DNA of 64,000 nucleotides, taken from contig NC_079510.1 in NCBI RefSeq assembly GCF_030052815.1, positions 40,270,853 to 40,334,852 on the forward strand, read 5' to 3'. Below, piece by piece: positions 1 through 12,480 of this stretch. The stretch is from Hevea brasiliensis (Eukaryota; Streptophyta; Magnoliopsida; Malpighiales; Euphorbiaceae). The notes beneath the pieces were generated by a model. It saw only the letters and a list, made by a program, of their open reading frames with translations, was not told the origin of the DNA and did not search any database. Made by a program: the position numbers and the translations under genes. How positions within the stretch are numbered: the stretch's first letter is position 1; each line of letters starts with the position of its first letter.

Positions 1-141
1 GCCATGTTGAAGTAGACTTTTCGTACCTTAAATCTATTCTAAAACAAATGCTCAAAATGGTAAAATCTCGTGCTGATAACGTATTATAAAAATAATAGTA
101 TAGATCAAGACTGGAAATGTAGAGAGAATTTAGAGAGAATA
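1..141 (-). mobile_element. Copia-type LTR end plus primer-binding site remnant
   Basis: Read on the minus strand, this stretch contains GTTATCAGCACGA (about 68-80), a motif that commonly follows the 5' LTR of plant Copia elements as the primer-binding site. It is preceded by an A/T-rich LTR-like end and followed by a leader. The LTR is cut off at 141, where a different LTR begins, so this looks like an older Copia element interrupted by the next one. The identification rests on this one motif and its context. Confidence 0.45.
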
Positions 142-777
142 TGTCACAACTAGATCTCACGAGCCAGACCGAACTAGGACCTGGACTGGCGTAACGCTCT
201 CAAGGCCCGTAGTAAGCCTCACTGTTCCCAAACTCTTAACCAGGACCACAAACAAGGCTCAACATGCTAACAAAATAAAATAAAATATTATAAATTTATT
301 TGAACTAACCCAACTCGATAACTATTAGAAGAAAAAAAAAAACTAAAACTAGGGAGCCCAGCTTAATCCTGATACTCATCATGCGCAAACCACTTAATCT
401 CCATTAATTAATATAATACATAAATACATTAGTGTCACAACGGAGTTCTAATAATTAAATAAATAGATAAATAAACAAACAAAAAAATAGACACAATAAA
501 AGCTATTAAACTATGAAGTATAACTTGCGAAGGAAAATGCAGGTTATACTTGAAAAATAAACTCGCTCCTCCTGCAACCTAGAAAAATATTTGAACAGGA
601 ATGAGTGTTCGATTTTGAGAGTTTAGATATTGATAATAAATGCAATTTCTATAAATATCTAAAACTAGTGTAATCCTACCATGAAATGCATATCCAACAC
701 GTAAAACGAATAGTTCACCCAATATTCACGCAAGAAGTTAATTTGGAGCTACTCACACACCCAGTGTATCATATCAA

Positions 778-778
<1 letters not shown>

Positions 779-808
<30 letters not shown>
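779..808. repeat. (TA)n microsatellite inside LTR copy A
   Basis: An uninterrupted TA dinucleotide run within the noncoding LTR. The corresponding place in the copy at 7986 has only a short TA stretch, so the run expanded in this copy. Confidence 0.9.
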
Positions 809-810
<2 letters not shown>

Positions 811-2760
811 GAGCTGATCCCCTATACAGCTTTCTTAATCCAATATCTGCTAGCAAAGTCAACTCAAGTCTGACTTTCACTTAATAATCCTAGTGCAGGG
901 GCCAACGAGATTAAATCAAAGCCGTGCTTACCCTGACTTATCCATATATAAGGATTGGGTCCCAGCAAGTCAAGCTCCAGCTGCGACTACCCATCCTACC
1001 CATATCTATATCCACACTATATTCATGCCAACACACACACAGAGCTTCAAATTATCCTCAAGGCGACAATCACAAATGAATAATAATAATTAAATATGTA
1101 GCAACCATAATGCCCCTAATACATTAACCATTTATGTGCATAATTAAATATTTATAAAATACATGAGCATGCTAGATATATAATTAATATTAAAATTATA
1201 AAAATAATAAATATTCTACTCACAGACTGGTCAACCCGATTGTAGCTGGTCCGGCTGGAAGGAGAAGAAAGGCTAGCCAGCATCAGTTACTTAGACAGAC
1301 ACATTGACCTCTATCAAATTTACTGACAGAATTAATTAATTCATTTAACCAAAAATGCAAGAATAATTTCCTGAGGTCTTGCCGAAATTTCAACAGAGTC
1401 TCCCCTATAACTGACCTAACATGTAAGAAAACGCAATATCAACAATACATAGGGCCTTAGACCCACAACAATAATTATAATGCCCATCTGGGGCCTATAA
1501 AAAACCTAATTTAGGTCTAATCTTCCGAACTCTAGCACGAGTCTCTAAGGTCTAATCTTCCAAACTCCAGCTTATGTCTCTAACTCGTCTATAATCTAAA
1601 TAATTATTTTCAGTACTTCAAAAATTATGAAAATGTTCTTGGAGGATCTTTACATCATTGTTGTATTAATTAAAGACATTTTACTTAATTTTACTAAGCC
1701 AGTAATATTTTACAGATTTAACCTACTAACTTAATCAAAGCACAAACTACACAACTTGAGTTAGGGACTACCTTTGCAATTTTTTCTGCCTAAAACGCAT
1801 CTAGAATATTTGAAAATGCTAGGAACGACTATAAACACTCCCCCTTTCTGGAACAACCCGCTGGACACCTAGACGGGGCCAAAAATTAAGTGCTGAGTGT
1901 CGGTGAGCTATCGCCAATCCGATCGCACCTAAACGAAGCCCATAAATTGTTAATAATTATCACATAATTATTTTTAATCTATGGGGATCAAAAGGGTTGA
2001 AAATCTCACTAAGCTATTTAGATCGTTTAATGATCACCTTTTTCAAATGATGTTTGATCGAAGCAGGGTCTATCCCATCTCAAAGGTTTCATCGTGCTGA
2101 GTTCACCGGTAATCTTAGATCACTGATTTGATAGTTGGATTAGTCAGAATCAGCCCTAAAATTTTCTATTTCTCTTTTCTCGATTCGCTGAATTCCGACG
2201 ATGATAAGGAGTGGGGTTGATATGATCTGGTAGCCCAGAGGAAGAGGAGTTGAATGCCTGTGGTTTGGGTCTAATAAACCATTGGAATCGCTGGAAAATG
2301 GTGAAAGATCGTTCGCCTTCCTTCTTGAGTGCTTCGCTAGAAAATCACATTGTCCACCACCGTTCATCGTCCAAGGAGTGTCATTGGTGTAGCTGAGAGC
2401 ATTTGGAAGTCCGCCGGCAGTTGTTCGACACTAGGTCCTACCGGAGCACGATGAACGGAGAGGGAGAGGGAGAGATGTGGGAGGAAGAGAGAGAGATTTG
2501 GGGGGGGGGGTGTCTGTTTGCAGATTTAAAATTTAAGGGTTTTTTTTTTAACATTTAATTATCCTTTTAGTCCTTGAACTTTTTAGGCATATCCAAATAA
2601 GTCCAAAATTCTTTTCGATTGGGTCCCAAAATATAAATATATGTATAAATAAAAATTAAAGAAAATACAATAATTAATATTGATAATAATAATAATAATC
2701 AAATTAATAACAATTTAATCAAATCTTAGAACCAAGTAATCATTTCAATTAAAATTGGAC

Positions 2761-2779
2761 TATTAAATAATTTTATAAA
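2761..2779. repeat. Left target-site duplication of LINE copy A
   Basis: The 19 bases TATTAAATAATTTTATAAA are identical to 6161-6179, immediately outside the two ends of the LINE. Confidence 0.9.
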
Positions 2780-5700
2780 CTCCGCCTAAGTAGTCTGCGC
2801 TTAGTCGATCCTAAGCCAGAATAAAGGAGGAGGGTTGCGGTAGGTGACAACCAGTGTGAAAATTTCGTCACACTTTATGATATGGATTCAATTGATATAA
2901 ACATTGGGGCGTTCTCTACTTATGACGCGCTACATCGGGGCCCGGGTATAGCGGGAAATATGCAAGGGTGTAGGGAGTTCACCGAAAGCAATGCACTATG
3001 CCAGCGCCTGGGTGTGGTGTTAAATGAGCAAGGGTTCCCACATCATGGACAAGTGTGGATAATGAAGTTAGTCCATAGGACAAATAGTAAAACAGATAGT
3101 AAAACAGAACACAAGACAGCCATTGAGAACAATAGAAGATATCATAGAAGGAGATCAATTAGGAAGGAACAGGATAGGAGGAGAACCAGGGTTGGTACTT
3201 AGAATGTTGGATCACTTACAGGAAAATTAATGGAGCTTGTGGATTCCTTGGAAAGGAGAAGGGTGAATATTGCTTGCATTTAGGAGACAAAATGGGTAGG
3301 AGAGAAAAGCAAGAAAGTGGGTAATTCAGGGTACAAACTATGGTTTACCGGAAAGAAGAGAAACAAGAACGGAGTGGGCATAATCATAGACAGGACATTG
3401 AAAGATGTTGTAATAGCTGTGAAAAGAGTAGAAGATATAATTATACTAGTAAAGCTAGTACTAGAAGGAGAAACAATAAATGTAGTTATTGCTTATGCCC
3501 CACAAATAGGACTAGATAGTGAGAGTAAACAAAAGTTTTAGAAAGATATGGATAATCTAATGCAAAGCATACGGAATGAAGATAATGTTTTTATTGGTGG
3601 AGATTTGAATGGACATGTAGGAAGTGATAGGCTAGGTTATGAGAATGTTCATGGAGGTTTTGGTTTTGATAGCCGAAATGAAGAGGGAAAAAGTATCCTG
3701 AATTTTGCTATGGCATATGACCTAATACTAGCAAATATCTACTTTATAAAAAGAGCGTCACATTTAGTGACTTTTAAAAGTGGGCAACATAGAAGCCAAA
3801 TTGACTTCCTCTTAACCAGGAAGACAAATAAAGCTCTATGCAAGGATCGAAAGGTCATTCCAGGAGAGGCTTTAACAAGTCAACATCGATAGTGGTCTTG
3901 GATGTCAAATTTAGGAATAATTCAAGTAAGGTCAGAAGAAATAGTATAGCTTGAACAAAGTGGTGTGAGTTCAAAGGAGCAAAGCAAGTGAAGTTCAAAA
4001 ATAAGCTCCTCGAGTCCGAAGCATGTAAGCTGGATATGGAGGCCAATTGTATATGGATACAGATAGCATCAAAGATTATAGAAGTAGCTAGAAAAATATT
4101 TAGAGAGTCTAGAGGACATGAACCATCCTCAAAAGAGAGATGGTGGTGGAATGAGAAAGTACAAAAGGCAGTGAATAGAAAGAGGGAATGGTATAAAAAA
4201 TTAACTAAGTGTGATAATAATGAGGTATATGAACAATACAAGATAGCAAAGAAAGAGGTAAAAAAGGCAGTTAGTCAAGCAAGAGCACAAGCCTTTGAAA
4301 AGTTATATGAGAAACTTGGAACTAAAGAAGGGGAGGAAGATATTTATAGATTAGCAAGGAGGAGAGAAAAGAAATATGAAGATCTCAATCAAGTTATGTG
4401 CATTAAGGATAAAGAAGGACAAGTGTTGGTGTAAGATGAAGACATTAAAGAAAGATGGAAAAATTATTTTGATGATCTCTTTAATAATAGTCAAAATGAT
4501 AATAGCGTGAATATAGACTACAAAGTAATAGAAAAGAATATAAATTATACTAGAAGGATTAGATCTTTAGAAGTAAAGGAAGCACTTAAGAGAATGAAAG
4601 TGGGTAAAGCCTGTGTACTCGATGGAATACTAATTGAAGTGTGAAAGTGTTTGGGACATATAGGAGTGGCATGGTTAACTAAATTGTTTAATAAGATTCT
4701 AAACTCAAAGAAAATGCTTGGTGAATAGAGGAGGAGTATTTTAGTACCTATTTTTAAAAATAAGGGAGACATACAGAGTTGCTCAAACTATAGGGAAATT
4801 AAACTCATGAGCCATACTATGAAGTTGTGGGAAAGAGTTGTGGAACATTGACTACGTCATGATACTTCTATCTCTCCCAATCAATTTAGCTTCATGCCCG
4901 ATCGTTCAACTATGGAAGCAATCTTTTTCATTAGAAGCTTGATGGAGAAATATAGAGGTGTGAAGAAAGATCTACATATGGCTTTTATCGATTTGGAGAA
5001 GACTTATGATACTGTTCTAAGAGATGTCTTATGGAGAGTGTTAGAACAAAAGAGGGTATCTATTAGGTACATACAAGTGTTGAAAGATATGTATGAAGGA
5101 GTAACTACCACTGTGCTGTTCCAAGAGATGTCTTATGGAGAGTGTTAGAACAAAGACTGTATCTATTAGGTACATACAAGTGTTGAAAAATATATATGAA
5201 GGAGTAACTACTATAGTGTGCACAGTGGGAGGGGACACAAGAGATTTTCCTATCTCAGTTGGATTACACCAAGGTTCAGCTGTAAGCCCTTACCTTTTTA
5301 CATTAGTTTTAGATGAATTGATGAAACATATACAAGAGAGTATCCCTTAGTACATGATATTTACAGATGATATAGTTCTGATAAATGAGACGCGAGAATG
5401 AGTCAATAGAAAGCTGAAGCTTTGGAGAAGTACTCTAGAGTCAAAGGGCTTTAAGTTAAGTAGAATGAAGACAGAATACATGTATTGCAAGTTCAGTGAA
5501 GGCCGAACTGGTGGTAGGGAAGGGGTTAATTTAGATGGAGTGGTACTGTCCCAAAGTAATCACTTTAAATATCTCGTCTCAGTCCTTCAAGTAGATGGGG
5601 GATGTGAGGAGGATGTTAATCATAGGATTAAAGCCGGATGGTTGAAGTAGAGACGTGCCATAGGAGTTTTATGTGATCGCAAGATTTCCAATAAGTTGAA

Positions 5701-6160
5701 AGGAAAATTTTACCGTACAGCCATACGACCGGTCATGTTATATGATAGTGAGTGTTGGGAACTGAAAGAGTCCTATGTGTCTAAGATAAGAGTTACAGAT
5801 ATGAGAAGGTTAAGATGGATGAGTGACCATACTAGACTAGATAAAGTTCGTAATAAGAGTATTAGAGAAAAGGTAATAGTGGTACCAATTAAAGATAAGT
5901 TAAGAGAAGGGAGATTGAGATGATTTGGTCATGTGAAACATAGACATACGGAGGCTCCAGTTAGACAAGTAGAGCACATTAGGTTAGAGGATAGAAAGAA
6001 AAGAAGGGGTAGACCTAAACTGACTTTGAGAAGAGTAGTACAATATGACCTAGAAGCATTGCACATTTCCGAGGATTTAACCCAAAATCGTTTAGAGTGG
6101 AGAAAGAGAATCCATATAGTTGACCCCAAATTTTTGAGATAAACGCTTAGTTGAGTTGAA
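2780..6160 (+). mobile_element. RTE-type non-LTR retrotransposon (LINE), copy A
   Basis: Decayed pieces of a single endonuclease-reverse transcriptase polyprotein run left to right. The endonuclease part (about 3200-3850) shows GGDLNGHVG and RSQIDFLLTRK. The reverse transcriptase part (about 4440-5470) shows a PNQF..MPDRSTM block, FIDLEKTYD and the LHQGSAVSPYLF block. A C-terminal part follows to 6142. The element is bounded by a perfect 19-bp duplication, TATTAAATAATTTTATAAA, at 2761-2779 and 6161-6179, and ends in a TTGAG-type tail. Its 5' end agrees with the copy at 49452-52710, so both look full length. Many stops are present, the FADD box reads FTDD, and about 104 bp are duplicated at 5014-5221. 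The copy is non-functional. Plant relatives are often mislabelled as craniofacial development protein 2-like. Confidence 0.9.
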
Positions 6161-6179
6161 TATTAAATAATTTTATAAA
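6161..6179. repeat. Right target-site duplication of LINE copy A
   Basis: Identical 19-base copy of 2761-2779. The sequence then resumes the interrupted LTR. Confidence 0.9.
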
Positions 6180-6325
6180 ATATGTTTAGAAATAACATTA
6201 AAAATATATAAATGAAAGTTTTTACAAAAATTATAAATTAGTTAAATAATATTAAAATAATATTTAAATACTATATATATATATATAAAATATAAAATTT
6301 ATATTTTAAAATGCAGGTTATTGCA

Positions 6326-6600
6326 ATCTTTCCCCCTTAATAAAATTTGTCCCCAAATTTTTAAATAAAAATGGCCAAAGAAAAGAAGGTGGTTGGTCAT
6401 TGCTCCTCGAACTCAACATATGCTGTCAAACCTGTTCTACTATCTTCTAGCTTTATTGTAGCATCTTTGCCATCATCATCCTCTCATAGCGAAACTCTTA
6501 CCTCAAACCACTCATTAATATTTTTCTGACATCTTTGGTACTCTTTATTCTTCCACTGCACTCTGATGTAGTAGCTTAGAAATCTAGTGTCTGATCCCTT
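6326..6600 (-). mobile_element. Internal 3' end of the minus-strand LTR element, with polypurine tract and short reading frame
   Basis: Beside the LTR lies a polypurine tract (6326-6340). Upstream on the minus strand, one frame is coherent from about 6600 to 6382, broken by a single TGA near 6487. It includes the segments RVQWKNKEYQRCQKNINEWF, DDDGKDATIKLEDS and GLTAYVEFEEQ, then stops. I do not recognise this protein. Its position between pol and the 3' LTR would suit an extra 3' reading frame or a captured fragment. It is cut off where L1 sequence begins near 6600. Confidence 0.45.
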
Positions 6601-7970
6601 CAACTACCAATCTTTGTGGCACACAAAAGTGACTCGTATTGCTCATGAATTTTTTTATTGAAGAAGGTACTGGATTTGTGATAGTTGATTCTCTGGCCTA
6701 TAACATCATTGTACTTTGAAAGGATATTTTGAAGTACAACAGCATCTTTCCAATTTGCTTTCCCAAACAATAAAATATCATCAGCAAATAGAGTATTTGT
6801 GATGACAGGAAATATCATAAGCAAATAGAGTATTTGTAATGACAAGAGTATGTCTAGATAGCTTAATACCTTGCAAAGACCTTTCCTTCTTAGCCTTATT
6901 GATCAAACTTGAAAAAGCTTGAGAGATAAAAAGGAAGAGATATGGGGATAAATGATTTCCTTGCCTGAGGCCTCTAGAAGGGGAGAAAAAAGGAGTTGGA
7001 AACCCATTCACTAAAATAGAAAAGCTAACTATGGACACATATTGCATAATAAGGTTAACCCATGTAGGGTGGAAACCAAACTGAAGGAAGGCTTTCTGAA
7101 AAAAGACCATTCAAGTTGGTTATAGGCTTTATGCATTTCTAATTTCAGAGCCATAGAGTGATTTATACTTTGAGAAGTATTCAAGAAGTGAAAAGCCTCA
7201 TAAGCTATGATAAAATTATGCTAGATAGCCCTAGAAGGAATGAAAGTTGTTTGATCATGAGATATCAAAATATCCATCTATGGTTTTAATCTATTAACAA
7301 AAACTTTGGAGATAACTTAATAAATAAAATTGCACAAGCTGATGGGTCTATATTGATTAGTAGAAGAGGGTCTTTCACATTTAGGAATCAAAACAACATT
7401 TGTTCGATTACTCTCTTTTAGCATATATTCAGACAAAAAGAAACTTTTAACAGTCTTACAAACATCCCTCCTAATAATATCCTAATTTTGATGATAAAAA
7501 ATACTCGAGATTCCATCTAGTTCCTGGACTTTGAGACTACTTAATTTTTATATTTTAATAAACTAATAACTTTGAGAAGTCTTCAAGAAGTGAAAAACCT
7601 CATGAGCTATGATAAAATTATGCTAGATAGCCCTGGAAGGAATGAAAGTTGTTTGATCATGAGATATCAAAATATCCATCTATCGTTTTAATCTATTAAT
7701 AAAAACTTTGGAGATAACTTTATAAATAAAATTTCACAATCTGATAGGCCTATATTGATTAATAGAAGAGGGGCTTTTACATTTAGGAATCAAAACAACA
7801 TTTGTTCTATTAAGCTCTTGTAGCATATATTTAGACAAAAAGAAACTTTTAACAGTCTTACAAACATCCCTCCCAACAATATCCTAATTTTGATGATAAA
7901 AAATATTCGAGATTCCATCTGGTTCATGAACTTTGAGACTACTTAATTTTTATATTTTAATAAACTAATA
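6600..7970 (-). mobile_element. L1-type LINE reverse transcriptase fragment
   Basis: Minus-strand frames give typical plant L1 reverse transcriptase blocks in order. LIPK and YRPISLCN fall near 7330-7400, VISKVFVNRLKP near 7300, the LRQGNHLSPYLF block near 6950 and NTLFADDILLFG near 6780. Stops and frameshifts are present. A 37-bp tandem duplication at about 6783-6856 repeats the sequence around the FADD box and shifts the frame. A 402-bp tandem duplication covers 7167-7568 and 7569-7970. Neither the endonuclease nor the 3' tail is seen, so this is a fragment only. Confidence 0.85.
7167..7970. repeat. 402-bp tandem duplication in the L1 fragment
   Basis: Positions 7167-7568 and 7569-7970 are two head-to-tail copies that differ by scattered substitutions. 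The duplication therefore happened after the L1 insertion but not very recently. Confidence 0.9.
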
Positions 7971-7985
7971 ATTTAAATCCCCTAC

Positions 7986-9060
7986 TGTCATGACCCGAAC
8001 CTACGGGCCGAATCGACACTAGGACCTGGACCGGTATAAAGCCCCTAAGGCCCGTAGTAAGCCTTACTAATCCCAAATCCATAATCAGGGCCCAAAATTG
8101 AGGCCAATCATGCAAATAAAATAAGATAAAATATTATATTATATTTTTATTCGGGTCAATCCAATCCGATAACTATTAAAATCTAAAGCCAGAGGAGCCT
8201 AGCTCAACCCTGAATCAATCAATTATAACTTATATAAATATCATAAAATTTTCATTTATTGATATCAAAAACTTAAATTAATATAGTCTCCAATAAGGCC
8301 CATATTACTGCTAACGCATGCAGAGTTTTAGATTTCAAATTTAGAAAATAATAAAACAAATAAATAATCGATGTTAAACCTGCGAGGAAGAAAGTAGGTT
8401 ACTCTGAAAAAGAACTCCTCTTGTAGCCTAGAAAAATAGGGTGAATAGGAGTGAGCGTTCGACTCATAGATTAAAATATTGATTTTACATATAATTTCTA
8501 TAACTATCTAATTCTAACGCATCTTTAGAAATGAAATCCATCATCTTAATACAAACCAAGCAAAACAAGTCAAATCACACCAAAGTTAATCTGGAGTGCT
8601 CACACATACATATATGGGGAGCTGATCCCCCTACCCAGCTCTCTTAGTTCCAACCTCTGCCAGCGAGATCAACTCAAAGCTGGACTTTCTTTTAATATCC
8701 AAATGCGAGGGCCAGTGAGATCAACTCAAAGCCGTGCCTACTCCGACTTATCTATACTAAGGATTGCGTTTATCCATCCTCGTGAGTCAAGCTCCAGCCG
8801 CGTTTATCCATCCTATCCATATCCACATACACATTAACTCACAAACACAGCTCCAGATTGCCATAAAATAACAACAACAGCAACGTCAACAAGTACAAAT
8901 ACAATAAAAGGTGTGCCTAATATTTAACTGCATATAAATATGTATAAGTGATGCATGAGCATGCCTTGAATAAATAATAATATTGAAATTATAAATAAAA
9001 TTAATATCTACTCACAGTACACCAGGAGCTATTGTGGCTACTGGGTGGAGGAAAATAGCT
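7986..9060 (-). repeat. LTR copy B (3' LTR of the nested host element, truncated)
   Basis: Starts TGTCATGACCCG and is closely similar to 20221 onward for about 450 bases. It then continues with a middle section also found in copy A (the GGGAGCTGATCCCC block near 8617 and the ACTCACAG block near 9010). The other end of the LTR is missing and the sequence runs into internal DNA, so a deletion removed that end and the polypurine tract. Confidence 0.6.
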
Positions 9061-11902
9061 AACCTCGATAGGAGCCCTAGAAACTAGAAGTTCCATCTGA
9101 ACTAACATGGCTGTGGGAAATGTGTGTCATGCCTTAATTCCAGACAAGATACTTCATGGGTTCATTCCCCTTAATATAATCATATTAACTACCCACAACT
9201 TTCCAAACTTCAGCCTTAAATTTACCCATCAGCAATAATTTCATCCACTAAAACTTATCCATAGCTAGCACTTCCTTTACCTTATAGTTTAGAATGGTTG
9301 CAAGCCCTGGCAACTAACTTGACTTAACTTTTATCACTACTCTAATCGTCCTTTTATACTTAATATCAGGTACTTACTTACCGTTATTTCCTTTTAAGAA
9401 GAATGTGTACAGACTTATACCTATCAAAATTTTAAATATAGGGTCACCTCATCACAATTTCTCTTGTTTATATAGTCTTCTAGATCCAAAAGCACGAGCT
9501 GAACTTGAAGAAAAGATAAGGAGAAATCTCCTTCTACAGTACACTGTTATCTGGAGGATAATGTCCAACTCATGTCTCTTGGTCTCTTCCTATGAGATAT
9601 CAATTGCCACAGTCCTCCTGTTGTACCAACAATTATCTTGACATATTATATTATGATTTACCATCCTTATTTATACTTTATTTTTATCTTTTTATGCCTA
9701 CCCTCGCTCTTTTGCATTCCTATATCTTATTATATTCTAAAAGATACCTCTCACTAACGGCCCCTTCCAGAATTGCTTCCAATCATACTTACTGTCGTAA
9801 CTCTTATCCTTGTACTTCTCAGTGACTTATGACTACCACTCATACATACCTCTTCCTGTTCTATCTCCTACTATCATTCTGTCACTTATTTTCATTCATG
9901 TTTCCTTATAAAGTGACATTACTGGTCATACTAAAAATGCTTACCTACCCTTTGATCACAGACCCCATAACTGCTATCTCACCATCTCTACTCATGACCT
10001 AAGCCTATGTGCCATTTTTCCACCTTCCTTTTTGCTCATCATGCCTATTTGAACCATTAGGTTTACTTTTATTTGACTTACTACATATTAATTCACTCCT
10101 TCGCCTGATAAGATAGTTCAAAACATCACTGCACATCCTATAACTTTTACTTACTTTGGTTGCATTCATCAACTAAATTTCCTCATACTATTAGAAGTTT
10201 AAATGGGTCTTATCCTATTGCTACCTACTCCATCTTGGGAACATGAATAAATAGAGTTTGATCCATAGTCTGCAACTCTAAACTCCATATTTTGGCTCCT
10301 AATACTGCTTGAACTATGACCTGCTCTAAGTCCTACACTTCTGAGTTCTCTATCTTGACAACTATCCTTACTTATGTACTCTCGTTCTAAGCTTTCCAAT
10401 ATTGCTTTTTAGTTCATCCTATTTACCTTACTCAGAATAGCACTTTATGTACTTTATATCTCACTTTGATCTTCCTAATCTTGTCCTATTCTTGGCTATT
10501 TGATTTGCTCTTTAATTCATCCCTTTTATGTTGCCGAAATTAGAGCATTGATTGCCTTATTCTCTAGCTTCTTTCTTCTTTTGGACCTGATAGCTACACT
10601 AGATAACTATACCTTTCAGTGTTTTTGCTAGGTCATCTTCACCTTTATACTACTCAGAATTGGTCTTTCAACCACTTTGATTAGCACTTTCATTGGCATC
10701 AGTTTACTTCTCTGTTACATCTAAACCAATTATTTAATCCTTCCCTTATGCACTTCCTCTATATATATTTACATATTTCATGATTTATCTATTCTAACCT
10801 TTATCCTTATCCTTTCTTTTACTCAGAGCATACTCTTGTCATGTGCAATAAGAAGTTAAGGACAAACTTAGGGAATAGTAACCATGCATTCACTATGTGA
10901 TCTCCATTTCTGTCCTTTAGTCCACATGCTATTCCCTGTTACCTCAAGGAGGAGATCTATGTAGATGCTACTTCCCAATATCCACTCAATTAGTCAAAAC
11001 TTAAGATACTGGGTACCATCACCTGTCATTCTATTCACAAAACTTTCATCCACCATGACCCAATCACTTATGGTTCTTACAGTGAAACTTATACCCTCTC
11101 TAGGATACCCGAACTAATAACTCTTTACCATACTTTACAGTCCCATTTGGGATACTATTCTGTAGGTCACCATCAACAGTAGTAACCTTCTGTCTCTCCT
11201 GAAAGGATAAGATCATACCTTACATAATAATTGACTGCCGCCGAGGTACTACATCTGCCACTTTGCCACAACCATGTCAGGCTGTCTGCTATCTTATCAT
11301 ACTACAAACCCCTTAAAGCACATTTCATAGACTATAAACATCATTCGTAGCATCTGATCTCCTTTTAGGGAAGCAAAATTGTACTCTGCACCTTGTTTAT
11401 TGTACAAAGAATATGCTATTTTTACTTAAACTTTAGGCATAAAGTTCTATTATAATACCAACACTCTCCAAAACCCCTTTCTTAGAGACTAAATGATTTC
11501 ACTCTATAAGTGCTACCCTTCACTTATGACTATACAAGCTAGGGTAATCGAGTCATTGACTTTAGTTACTGCCCACTATAACTTTTGATGTTCTAGCTCA
11601 AGGGTTTTAAACTGTTAACTAGTAGTTTTAACTATTTTGCAGAAATAGAACTCTATTTTGGCATAACTGTACCAAAATAGAGACTGTTTGCAAACATCCT
11701 CATCATGAGCACCACGGGGAAGCATGCAGCTCTATATAATAATTCCATATCGGTACTGTAATCTACATCTTACAGCACAAATATCGAGAACATTGTATAG
11801 TTACTACAGTACATCCCAACAAACTACTTTTTCCACTCCTTTATCTCTCATGAATCCACTGATACCATGAACTTACTTTGGCTGGCTATTCACTGATGAC
11901 TT
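9061..11902 (-). other. Degenerate internal region of the nested host element
   Basis: About 2.8 kb with no frame resembling a known protein on either strand. The plus strand is strongly enriched in C and T. It lies between the truncated LTR and the Tekay-like insertion. A 66-codon minus-strand frame at 10199-10399 is serine/arginine-rich and matches nothing I recognise. Confidence 0.5.
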
Positions 11903-12480
11903 GTAACACCCCTATATTAAGCAGTCTATACATTCTACTGTTCCGGTAATCAGTATCTGTCCGGATAATCAGGATGTCTAGACATATGTTTATATCATCT
12001 AGAAAAGCCTTGAACAAAAATTAATAGAAATTATATGAAGGATAAATACAAATAAGAAAAATAAAGCATAAAAGGTTAAATGAGCCGGGGGTCACAGCGA
12101 CGAGTGATCGTACCGGGAAGTGACTGCGAGATCAATTGCAACCCTAATTTTGTATGGGACATTGTGACGCCGCAGTCCTAGAAATTATTACAAAGCTAGG
12201 GGAAATGTGAAAACCATAGAAAAGAGTTGAGAACTAGGTCAAATAATTATATCAGAGTTCTGAAAGCAATACAGTGTTATTAAAAAATTGGATCAGACCA
12301 GTAAGAGGCAATTTGGTCAATTCACCCTTAGAGGTGACTCATGACCTAAATGTCCAATAAAATGTGAGAAATTAAAATTATGAAAGATATATTTAAATTG
12401 AAAAGGTTATGGGAAAAGAAAAGAAAATAAAATAAATTAAAATAAAGTTTTATGACATCACTAAGATGATGTAAGCATCA
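11903..12480 (+). repeat. Partial 5' LTR of the Tekay-like element
   Basis: Aligns base for base, with scattered changes, to the first ~570 bases of the LTR at 16357. It then jumps into gag sequence. The short repeat CATCACTAAG occurs at 12456-12465 and 12476-12485, next to the junction. Confidence 0.8.

Larger units (their letters stand above)
142..6325 (-). mobile_element. Gypsy-type 3' LTR (copy A), split by a LINE insertion
   Basis: The segment starts TGTCACAAC and matches the start of the copies at 7986 and 20221 (shared blocks such as CACTAGGACCTGG and GGCCCGTAGTAAGCC, with drift). It ends near 6325 with a degenerate form of CGGGTTGTTACA, the end seen at 22332. Just beyond it (6326-6340) the minus strand reads TTAAGGGGGAAAGAT, a polypurine tract, so this is the 3' LTR of a minus-strand element. 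Positions 2780-6179 are a later LINE insertion with its duplicated target; without it the LTR is about 2.8 kb. A (TA)n run lies at 779-808 and a G run near 2502. The other LTR of this element was not found in the window. Confidence 0.6.

Noticed and set aside
893..1093. 66-codon plus-strand frame near the left end
   Set aside because: It lies inside the noncoding LTR copy A, and related copies B and C do not keep it open.
10199..10399. 66-codon minus-strand frame on the sense strand of the nested host element
   Set aside because: No similarity to gag or pol that I can see, and an isolated frame of this size is expected by chance.
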